Part shown: piece by piece, positions 6,151 through 12,047 of the stretch | How positions within the stretch are numbered: the first letter of the stretch is position 1 | Layout: each line of letters starts with the position of its first letter | From: JBBQKF01 sp964549475 | GTDB taxonomy: Bacteria > Bacillota > Clostridia > Saccharofermentanales > UBA5734 | Length of the DNA: 12,047 nucleotides | Assembly (NCBI GenBank): GCA_964549475.1 | Contig: CAZJXH010000104.1 | Coordinates: forward strand, 1 to 12,047 | Direction of reading: 5' to 3' | Made by a program: the position numbers and the translations under genes | Notes under the pieces: generated by a model | What the model was told of the DNA's origin: nothing | Seen by the model: the letters and a program-made list of their open reading frames with translations, nothing else | Database searches by the model: none

Positions 6151-9099
6151 ATGAAAATGAAAATGACTCGTTCTTTTTTTAGCTTGATATGCGCTGCAAG
6201 CCTGTTTTTGACCATGTTCCCGATTTCAGCCGTTTTAAAGGCCGATACCCAGGCAGCTGTCGGAAGCGTACATTCACCCAGTGAAACAAATTGGGGCGCC
6301 CAGGGAAACAATGGATGGTACTGGATGTACCAGGACAAAGCGACAGGAGCATACTCCGAGCTTCCTTATAATACCGAGGAATATGGTGCAAACCAATTTT
6401 CAAAACACTCCTTATATGAATATCTCCGCATTAGCAAAAACGATGCGATCATTCCAACAGGAGCAAAAACCGTTTTCGCATTTAAAGCGCCCAGTGGCGG
6501 AAATGTCACCTTTGACTTTAACGCCGTTGTCGCTCCTGAAAGCCCATCCAATCAAGGCAGAGTCACCATGTCAGTTTTGAAAAACGGAACCGAGGGTGTA
6601 ACCATTGATGGCTACTCGGCAAGTTCTATTCAAATGGAAGATGACAACACACTTCGCACTTATCAGTTTTCTACTGACGTAAAAGAAAATACCATGATTT
6701 ATATCGCCTTTGAATGTGATTATGTACATTATTTATGGCTCGGAACTCCTTTCCCGACTTTTTCTGCAAAATATAATTCCATAAACAGTGAAATAGAAGG
6801 AACGGCTGTCGGAAGTGTATACTCACCCCGTGATGCCAATTGGGGCACACAGGGAAATAACAGCTGGTATTGGATGTATCAGGATAAGACTACGGGTGCA
6901 TACGCCGAACTTCCCTATAATACCGAAGAATACGGTGCAAATCAATTTTCAAATCACTCTGTTTACGAATATCTGCGCATTAGCAAAAATGATGCGATCA
7001 TTCCAGCAGGAGCAAAGCTTGTCTTTGCCTTCAAGGCGCCCAGCGGTGGAAACGTCTCCTTTGACTTTAACGCTGTTGTCGCCCCCGACAGCCCATCCAA
7101 CCAGGGCAGAGTCACCATGTCGGTTGTGAAAAATGGAACGGACGGTGTACCCATTGATGATTATTCAGCAAGCTCCATTCAGATGGAAGACGACAACACG
7201 CTTCGTACCTATCAGTTTTCTACGGATGTAAAAGCGAATACCATGATTTATATAACTTTTGAATGTGACTATGTACATTATTTATGGCTTGGAACTCCTT
7301 TCCCGACTTTTTCTGCAAAATATAATTCGATCAATGACGAAACAGAAGAGCCCTCTCTTGTTGGCAAACAGATTACTCCGTCCGCGGAAAATTGGGGTAC
7401 CCAGGACAATAACGGCTGGCATTGGATGTATCAGGATAATGCAACAAGTTTATACAACGAATTGCCGTTCAATACCGAAGAATACGGCGCAAACCAGTTT
7501 TCCTATCACTCCCTGTACGAATATTCACGTATCAGTCAGTCCGATGCGGTGATTCCAAAGGATGCCAAGCTTGTTTTTGCCTACAAAGCCCAAAGCGGCG
7601 GCAATGTGACCTTTCGCTTCAATGCTGTTGCAGCACCTGAAAGCAGCTCTCAACAAGGTAGAATAACCATGTCCGTATCAAAAAACGGCACAGAAGGGAT
7701 AAACCTAAACGGTTATTCAGCCGGCTCCGTTGAAATGGAAAATGACAATACCCTGCGCACATACACTTTTTCGGCGGATGTAAAGAAAAATACGATGATT
7801 TATATTTCTTTCGGATGCAGCTATGCACATTATTTATGGCTCGGAACGCCTTTCCCAACCTTTTCCGCTGTTTATAATTCCATTAATAATGAAGAAGAAC
7901 CAGTAAAAGAAAAAAACGAATACGTTGGTAAAACTTTCTCTCCATCAACAGAAAAATGGGGAACACAGGGTATAAATGGATTTTACTATATGTATAACAT
8001 CAAAGGCAGCAACATGATGGTTGAATTGGATTACAATACCGAGGAGAAATTTCCGAATGCCTATTCCGTCCATTCTACCCATGAGCACTTGCACTTTAAG
8101 GCGGATACTTCCATGCATACAGCCTCAACAGCCGGTACTGTACTAGCCTATAAGGCTCCGGTCGGTGGAAAGGTTCTGGTCACAGTAAAGGCAAAGGGTG
8201 GAAACCCCATAGGCACCGAAAACAGTGCCGAAGATATGTACCTGTCCGTATTGAAAAATGAAACGCAGGTTTATCCACAAGACGGGCTGATAACGCTTCC
8301 GAGAAATGATAAGGATCTGGGTGTTTATTCCTTCGAAACCGATGTAGAGAAAGGCACAATGCTTTATACGGTCGCCTCCTGCGATGATGCCAGAGCGGGA
8401 GCCATGACAATGTCCGTAACATATATCAGTACGAATGATACCATTGACAGTACTGCGGATGCACGTTTGTCAAAGGTTTATCAAATTGACTATTCCCCAG
8501 CAAAATGGGGAACGCAAAGCAACAACAATTGGAATTTTGAATTTTACGATACAATAACAAAAAATTACAAGAACCTTTTCTATGTAACTTCGAAAAGTCA
8601 ATTCGTGGGCGTTTCTGAGGATGGCAAGTACGAACATTTATTGTTTGGAATCTATGGACTGACTCATCCTTCCCTTTATGGGCAACCGTCATTGGTTTTT
8701 AAAGCACCGTACTCAGGGATGATTGAACTGACGGTTCAAAGTAGAATAGGCGATGAAGCCAATTCCCCCACAGGTACAGCTGTTTCTGTCTATAAAGGAA
8801 CAAAGCAGCTGAAATCCGCACAAAAAACGACTGGTAAACTTGGCAGTTTCACCGTTTCCATCAATGTGGCAAGAGGAGAGAAAATTGCGGTTTTACTTGA
8901 CTGTTTAGGGAGCACAGCAAACGATACCACAATCATGCGTCCTTATATTAGGTATAACTCTATTTCCGACAGCGGCGCGCCAACTACAGGAGACAAATTA
9001 CCAGTCTGTTTAGCAATCGGAGCCATTTCTTTCCTTTTACTGGCAGCGGCTATGTTTGTCTATCGCAAAAAAAAGATTTTTCAAAGAGCTAAATTGTAA
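6151..9099 (+). CDS. Secreted, wall-anchored protein with five tandem beta-sandwich-like modules
   Basis: A 982-residue surface protein with no recognised enzymatic domain. A signal peptide (MKMKMTRSFFSLICAAS, hydrophobic to about residue 29, cleavage probably before 37) precedes five modules at residues 37-212, 220-395, 404-579, 592-762 and 775-939. Each has an NWGTQGNNGWYWMYQD-like opening, a VFAFKAPSGGNV-like middle strand, a GRVTMSVxKNG strand and a YNSIN-like end. The pattern recalls beta-sandwich modules of extracellular glycan-active proteins, so sugar binding is plausible but unproven. The C-terminus has APTTGD (943-948), a hydrophobic stretch (about 951-970) and the basic tail YRKKK, a variant sortase signal. 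GAGAGG at 6141-6146 lies 4 nt from ATG 6151 and 10 nt from the in-frame ATG 6157, so either may be used. The operator it shares with the divergent importer suggests that it captures the importer's substrate. Confidence 0.8.
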   Translation: MKMKMTRSFFSLICAASLFLTMFPISAVLKADTQAAVGSVHSPSETNWGAQGNNGWYWMYQDKATGAYSELPYNTEEYGANQFSKHSLYEYLRISKNDAIIPTGAKTVFAFKAPSGGNVTFDFNAVVAPESPSNQGRVTMSVLKNGTEGVTIDGYSASSIQMEDDNTLRTYQFSTDVKENTMIYIAFECDYVHYLWLGTPFPTFSAKYNSINSEIEGTAVGSVYSPRDANWGTQGNNSWYWMYQDKTTGAYAELPYNTEEYGANQFSNHSVYEYLRISKNDAIIPAGAKLVFAFKAPSGGNVSFDFNAVVAPDSPSNQGRVTMSVVKNGTDGVPIDDYSASSIQMEDDNTLRTYQFSTDVKANTMIYITFECDYVHYLWLGTPFPTFSAKYNSINDETEEPSLVGKQITPSAENWGTQDNNGWHWMYQDNATSLYNELPFNTEEYGANQFSYHSLYEYSRISQSDAVIPKDAKLVFAYKAQSGGNVTFRFNAVAAPESSSQQGRITMSVSKNGTEGINLNGYSAGSVEMENDNTLRTYTFSADVKKNTMIYISFGCSYAHYLWLGTPFPTFSAVYNSINNEEEPVKEKNEYVGKTFSPSTEKWGTQGINGFYYMYNIKGSNMMVELDYNTEEKFPNAYSVHSTHEHLHFKADTSMHTASTAGTVLAYKAPVGGKVLVTVKAKGGNPIGTENSAEDMYLSVLKNETQVYPQDGLITLPRNDKDLGVYSFETDVEKGTMLYTVASCDDARAGAMTMSVTYISTNDTIDSTADARLSKVYQIDYSPAKWGTQSNNNWNFEFYDTITKNYKNLFYVTSKSQFVGVSEDGKYEHLLFGIYGLTHPSLYGQPSLVFKAPYSGMIELTVQSRIGDEANSPTGTAVSVYKGTKQLKSAQKTTGKLGSFTVSINVARGEKIAVLLDCLGSTANDTTIMRPYIRYNSISDSGAPTTGDKLPVCLAIGAISFLLLAAAMFVYRKKKIFQRAKL
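6259..6786 (+). repeat. Module repeat R1 (176 codons)
   Basis: First copy of the internal repeat, from VGSVHSPSETNWG to FSAKYNSIN. By eye it differs from R2 at about 20 of 176 residues. Long stretches are also nearly identical at the nucleotide level (for example 6739-6779 against 7288-7328), which points to recent duplication or gene conversion. Confidence 0.9.
6808..7335 (+). repeat. Module repeat R2 (176 codons)
   Basis: Second copy, exactly 549 bp downstream of R1 with no internal insertion or deletion. A seven-residue linker (SEIEGTA) separates it from R1. It keeps all the aromatic residues of the WYWMY, YEY and HYLWLG segments. Confidence 0.9.
7360..7887 (+). repeat. Module repeat R3 (176 codons)
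   Basis: Third copy, the same length as R1 and R2 but clearly more diverged in sequence. The opening is NWGTQDNNGWHWMYQD and the end is FSAVYNSIN. An acidic linker precedes it, and an acidic then basic linker (NEEEPVKEKNEY) follows. Confidence 0.88.
7924..8436 (+). repeat. Module repeat R4, divergent (171 codons)
   Basis: A divergent module: it keeps VGKTFSPSTEKWGTQG, the YNTEE motif, AYKAPVGGKV and the VLKNET strand, and ends YISTN. The HYLWLG segment of R1-R3 is lost, so binding properties may differ. Confidence 0.75.
8473..8967 (+). repeat. Module repeat R5, most divergent (about 165 codons)
   Basis: The last module before the wall-sorting tail, recognised by AKWGTQSNNNWNFEFYD at its start, LVFKAPYSGMIEL in the middle and IRYNSIS at its end. 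The order and spacing of these marks match R1-R4, although overall identity is low. Confidence 0.65.
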
Positions 9100-9121
9100 A
9101 ATAATACACCATGGATAAAAA

Positions 9122-9166
9122 GAAAAGAGGCTGTTTCGAATGAGGCAGCTTCCTTTCTTTTTTGTT
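9122..9166. terminator. Bidirectional intrinsic terminator
   Basis: A 12-bp stem with one mismatch and one G-U pair (GAAAAGAGGCTG at 9122-9133, CAGCTTCCTTTC at 9146-9157) has a 12-nt loop. It is followed by a T-rich run on the plus strand (from 9158) and by TTTTT on the minus strand (plus 9117-9121). It lies between the convergent ends of the surface-protein and URO-D-like genes and can serve both. Confidence 0.75.
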
Positions 9167-9215
9167 TGTTTTTCAAATAATCGACTGATATTTCAAAGGA
9201 TTATTTTCGCCTGCA

Positions 9216-10328
9216 CTAAAAGATTCTTCTCATTCTGTCACAGTAATACTGGACATTCTCCCATTTCGCATCGGGGGCTATACGATGGTCAGGACAGGGA
9301 ATGTATCCGCCAAGCGCGATCAAAGGCTTTAATCTTTCTATTTCTCTGTCTATGGCATCAAAATCATGTGCAAATACTGTTTTATTCATGCCGCCGATAC
9401 CACGCAGATTTTTACCGTATTTTTCACGCCACGGCTTGATATTGGCATTCCATGTGCCGACTTCTATCGGAAACATTGTATTTACGCCGTTTTCAAACCA
9501 GGAGGGGATGAGGGAGTCAATCATCCCGTCACAATCCAGAGAAATGATATCAATGCCGTTCTTTTGCAATAAGCCGGTTATTTTTTTATAATGCGGCCCC
9601 ACCTTTTCTTTGAAAACCGATGGATTGACCAAAGGGCCGTTCTTAAAGCAAATATCTTCCCAGAAATGCCCGAAATCGAATTTCGCTCCTGTGCTTAAAA
9701 CCTTTTCGGCCAATTTATAGGACAGGTCCCCAACGGTGTCAATGATTTCCGTATACAAGTCCTCGTCATCAACATATAGATAGCTTATTCCTTCAATGCC
9801 GAGTATGTTCCGGATCATCCCAAAAAGGCTGCCGCAATGCAATCCGACAGGGACTTCTCTGTTCTTGTCCTCCTTCAATGCTTCCAGCGCATTGAAATCG
9901 ATGCGATTGTCGCTGTATTGCAGACGATGCCTGTAATGTTTCTCATAGCTCGTTCTGTCTTTCAGCAAGTGGTCGATTTCGGAAGGAATGGACACCGTCC
10001 CGTCTTTTTGCAATACCACCACACCGTCCCTGTTTAGAACTTTTTTATATCCGCCAGGCATGATCTCCAGGACCTTCTCTTCAAAAGCGGGAAATAATCC
10101 ATGCCCCATGTCATAGCAGGAGTACCAGTTAAAATCAAATCCCAGTTTCGCTGAAATGGATTTGTCATATTGGTTCCCGTCGCTCCAATGCATTGCCTCT
10201 TCCTTTGTAATATGCCCTTCAATATGCCATTTTTGCAGTGTCTCTTCCCAGAATCCGAAATGTACCAGCGGCAGTTTGTCAGCCCTTTCATATCGGAGGA
10301 TGGCTAGCGCTCTTTCCCTTCCCGTCAT
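9216..10328 (-). CDS. Uroporphyrinogen-decarboxylase-superfamily protein (MtaA/URO-D-like), substrate unknown
   Basis: A 370-residue cytoplasmic protein of the URO-D fold superfamily, which includes haem-pathway URO-D and cobamide/coenzyme-M methyltransferases such as MtaA. Recognisable marks are the start MTGRERALAILRYERADKLP, GLHCGSLFG (162-170), FGHFWEDICFKNGPLVNP (219-236), IISLDCDGMID (261-271) and GGYIPCPDHRIAP (340-352). The zinc-binding His-x-Cys of MtaA-type enzymes appears as Leu-Asp-Cys (264-266), so canonical metal binding is doubtful, although Cys266, Cys345 and His348 remain. I therefore do not call it haem URO-D. ATG 10328 has GGAG 10 nt upstream. It is divergent from an AraC regulator, which probably controls it. 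No corrinoid protein is visible nearby. Confidence 0.85.
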   Translation of the reverse strand: MTGRERALAILRYERADKLPLVHFGFWEETLQKWHIEGHITKEEAMHWSDGNQYDKSISAKLGFDFNWYSCYDMGHGLFPAFEEKVLEIMPGGYKKVLNRDGVVVLQKDGTVSIPSEIDHLLKDRTSYEKHYRHRLQYSDNRIDFNALEALKEDKNREVPVGLHCGSLFGMIRNILGIEGISYLYVDDEDLYTEIIDTVGDLSYKLAEKVLSTGAKFDFGHFWEDICFKNGPLVNPSVFKEKVGPHYKKITGLLQKNGIDIISLDCDGMIDSLIPSWFENGVNTMFPIEVGTWNANIKPWREKYGKNLRGIGGMNKTVFAHDFDAIDREIERLKPLIALGGYIPCPDHRIAPDAKWENVQYYCDRMRRIF

Positions 10329-10374
10329 TGAATATCATCTCCATTCATTGATTTTATTATAATATTGTAATATG

Positions 10375-10403
10375 ATTATACAGAACGCAAAGCAGAATGT
10401 CAT
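10375..10403 (-). promoter_or_regulatory. Promoter of the URO-D-like gene with overlapping inverted repeat
   Basis: On the minus strand, -35 ATGACA (5 of 6 consensus bases, plus 10398-10403), a 17-nt spacer and a perfect -10 TATAAT (plus 10375-10380). An inverted repeat AGAACG (10382-10387) / CGTTCT (10404-10409) brackets the core promoter, and TTCTG also occurs twice in the spacer. Such elements could bind the divergent AraC-family protein; this is inference from position. Confidence 0.65.
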
Positions 10404-10456
10404 CGTTCTAAATTGCAAATAATATGCACATATTGTTTTTTTATAAGAGGAACAGA

Positions 10457-11323
10457 ATGAAGATTGATTATTATATGGACATTGAGGAAAAATCCACTTC
10501 CTTTGCCCATACTCCAGGTGTATTGGCAAAGCGTCTTCCGTTTTATGTGGATACTTGCGGACATTTTTACGCGAATTCTGAATATTATACCGAGCGCGAA
10601 GGATTGGATAATTACCTTTTGATTTATACGATAAAAGGCTGCGGTTTTGTTAAAAGTAAAAACGAGAAGTTTACTCTTTTACAAAATCAGGCTATTTTGA
10701 TTTATTGTGGAGATTATCAGCAATACAAAACACAAGGGGAAGAAATCTGGGAATTCAAGTGGATCCATTTCAACGGCATATGTGCGAAAGAATACTATGA
10801 CATCTTGAATAGCGATGAGCTTGGTCCTATCAACACCGGTGTATTGAATGAATTTGGAAACAGGTTCAGCGAATTGGATAATATCATTACAAATAGCGAA
10901 AGCATGCCGGACATTAAAATAAGCTCTTTAATAACACAATTGCTTACCGATTTGATAAAGAGTAAAAACAGTCCTGCTAATAATAGCCGGTTTAATCAGC
11001 ACAAGAATGAAATTACAAATGCAATAAAATATATTCAAGATAACTTTGATAAAGATATAAATGTCGATGATATAGCTAAAACAGTAAGCTTCAGCAAATA
11101 TTACTTCATTCGGATTTTTAAAAACTTCACCGGACTCAATCCATACGAGTATCTTGTTAATTATAAAATTAATATTTCAAAAAAGCTCCTCATAGAAACC
11201 AGTTTAAATATTAATGAAATTGCAGTAAAATGCGGATTTTCCGAATCCAACAACTATATTCGCTCATTCAAGCGTATGATTGGCACAACGCCGTTGAAAT
11301 TCAAGAAGTATTGGAAAGAATAA
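10457..11323 (+). CDS. AraC-family transcriptional regulator
   Basis: A 288-residue regulator. The N-terminal part (about 25-110) is a cupin-like ligand-sensing domain of the AraC type: LLIYTIKGCGFVKS, FTLLQNQAILIYCGDYQQY and EFKWIHFNG. The last 100 residues are the DNA-binding domain with two helix-turn-helix units: INVDDIAKTVSFSKYYFIRIFKNFTG, then INEIAVKCGFSESNNYIRSFKR with the family-typical end IGTTPLKFKKYWKE. An in-frame ATG at 10424 lies further upstream, but 10457 has AGAGG 6 nt before it and is chosen. It is divergent from the URO-D-like gene with 128 bp between them. That gene is the most likely target, and self-regulation is also possible. It may also act on the sugar locus, but no site shared with that locus was seen. 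Confidence 0.93.
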   Translation: MKIDYYMDIEEKSTSFAHTPGVLAKRLPFYVDTCGHFYANSEYYTEREGLDNYLLIYTIKGCGFVKSKNEKFTLLQNQAILIYCGDYQQYKTQGEEIWEFKWIHFNGICAKEYYDILNSDELGPINTGVLNEFGNRFSELDNIITNSESMPDIKISSLITQLLTDLIKSKNSPANNSRFNQHKNEITNAIKYIQDNFDKDINVDDIAKTVSFSKYYFIRIFKNFTGLNPYEYLVNYKINISKKLLIETSLNINEIAVKCGFSESNNYIRSFKRMIGTTPLKFKKYWKE

Positions 11324-11325
11324 TT

Positions 11326-11349
11326 CATGAGGGGGAATTTATCCTCATG
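11326..11349. other. Hairpin after the AraC gene, without a clear T-tract
   Basis: A perfect 7-bp inverted repeat, CATGAGG / CCTCATG with a 10-nt loop, starts 2 nt after the AraC stop codon. No run of T follows, so it may be a weak terminator, an RNA-stabilising structure or chance. Confidence 0.35.
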
Positions 11350-11410
11350 CAATGCAATCATCCTATTTATAACTTTTATGTGCCATTTAATCATAATATT
11401 TTGATTATTA

Positions 11411-11439
11411 TTGACATATAAATACATTTTTTATATAAT
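11411..11439 (+). promoter_or_regulatory. Consensus sigma-A promoter upstream of the AAA ATPase
   Basis: TTGACA (11411-11416), a 17-nt spacer and TATAAT (11434-11439) match the consensus at all 12 positions. An AT-rich inverted repeat TAATCA / TGATTA (11388-11407) lies just upstream of the -35. The leader is short, about 13 nt before the ATG at 11459, and includes Shine-Dalgarno GAGGTGAT (11446-11453). Confidence 0.8.
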
Positions 11440-11458
11440 GTCATTGAGGTGATGATGC

Positions 11459-12047
11459 ATGAAAAGAAAAATAACCGTTACACTGCTGGCATGGAAAAAT
11501 AATATCAGGGACAGAATGCCCCTGCTTGTATATGGAGCAAGGCAGGTTGGCAAAACGCACATCATCCGTGAATTCGGCGAGCAGCACTATAAGAACGTTG
11601 CGTATATCAATCTTGAAACGAATCAGACAGTCGCTTCTTATTTTGCCGACAATATCGAGCCTGAACGGATTATTCGCTTTCTTGAAGTCAGTACAGGCGA
11701 AAAAATCATTCCGGGCGAGACACTCATTATTCTTGATGAAATACAGTCCTGTGAAAGAGCTCTGACTTCCTTGAAATATTTTCATGAAAACACTCCGGAG
11801 TATCATATTATCTGTGCCGGGAGTCTTCTTGGTGTAGCCATCAACCGTGAAAAATTTTCTTTTCCGGTTGGTAATGTGGATTCTATGACACTGTTTTCAT
11901 TCGATTTTGAAGAATTCCTATGGGCGCTTGACGAAGATATGCTTTGTGATGAAATCCGTCATTCTTTTGAAACAAACGAAGCTTTGCCGGATGCGCTGCA
12001 TCAAAAAGCGTGTTAAATATAAAAATTATACATTATCATCGGAAGCC
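11459..12047 (+). pseudogene. AAA_14/DUF4143-type ATPase, interrupted by two in-frame stops; continues past window
   Basis: The first 185 codons encode the N-terminal AAA domain of this family, whose members normally run to about 400 or more residues. Walker A is GARQVGKT (26-33) and Walker B is LIILDEIQ (Asp93-Glu94). The strand-and-sensor segment HIICAGSLLGVAI and the FSFDFEEFLWAL segment are intact. The frame then meets TAA at 12014 and again at 12020, after ALHQKAC. In the same frame it goes on KLYIIIGS to the window end, which lines up without a gap with the family's usual 'ALHEKA-LELY-K-YLIIGG' region (family pattern recalled from memory). This indicates nonsense decay rather than a natural end. 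A 185-residue product would lack the C-terminal DUF4143 part. Function in this family is poorly known; some members are linked to toxin-antitoxin or defence-like roles. Confidence 0.7.

Noticed and set aside
6027..6338. 103-codon minus-strand reading frame across the intergenic region and the surface-protein start
   Set aside because: It is antisense to the signal-peptide region, crosses both promoter elements, has no ribosome-binding site and has a low-complexity AT-driven composition. It is an incidental frame.
6259..8967. Tandem repeats as a CRISPR or satellite array
   Set aside because: The 549-bp period keeps the reading frame and encodes conserved protein modules; there are no short repeat-spacer units.
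10424..10456. ATG at 10424 as the AraC start
   Set aside because: No ribosome-binding site precedes it and the added residues (MHILFFYKRNR) do not look like the family; ATG 10457 has AGAGG at the right distance.

Overview
The window looks like chromosomal DNA from a low-GC Firmicute, most likely a Clostridia member of the gut or another fibre-degrading habitat. The reasons are purine-rich Shine-Dalgarno sites, sigma-A-type promoters, LplB/LplC-type sugar permeases, lipoproteins with Cys lipoboxes and a Gram-positive cell-wall sorting tail. No RNA gene, CRISPR array or insertion sequence was found.

The left half (1-5901) is a tightly packed minus-strand operon. In order of transcription it holds an LplB-type permease, an LplC/YtcP-type permease, a large lipoprotein solute-binding protein, and a lipoprotein resembling the TIM-barrel glycoside-hydrolase-like DUF6259 group that runs off the left edge. 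Gaps between genes are 12-21 bp. No ABC ATPase is present in the window, so the importer probably uses a shared MsmX-type ATPase.

The operon is divergent from a plus-strand gene (6151-9099) for a 982-residue secreted protein. That protein is made of five tandem beta-sandwich-like modules and ends in APTTGD, a membrane segment and a basic tail, which indicates wall anchoring. The 249-bp region between the two start codons carries a promoter for each side. A nearly identical 16-bp dyad with a central CG (ATGYTATCGACGTCAT) lies across each predicted transcription start. This suggests that one LacI/CcpA-type regulator controls both sides, and that the surface protein, lipoprotein enzyme and importer form one glycan capture, processing and uptake unit.

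The right part holds a second divergent pair: a uroporphyrinogen-decarboxylase-superfamily protein of unknown substrate on the minus strand (9216-10328) and an AraC-family regulator on the plus strand (10457-11323). A bidirectional hairpin terminator separates the surface-protein gene from the convergent URO-D-like gene. The window ends in an AAA_14/DUF4143-type ATPase gene with a consensus promoter. Two in-frame TAA codons break its reading frame, and family-like sequence resumes in the same frame after them, so it is probably a pseudogene.
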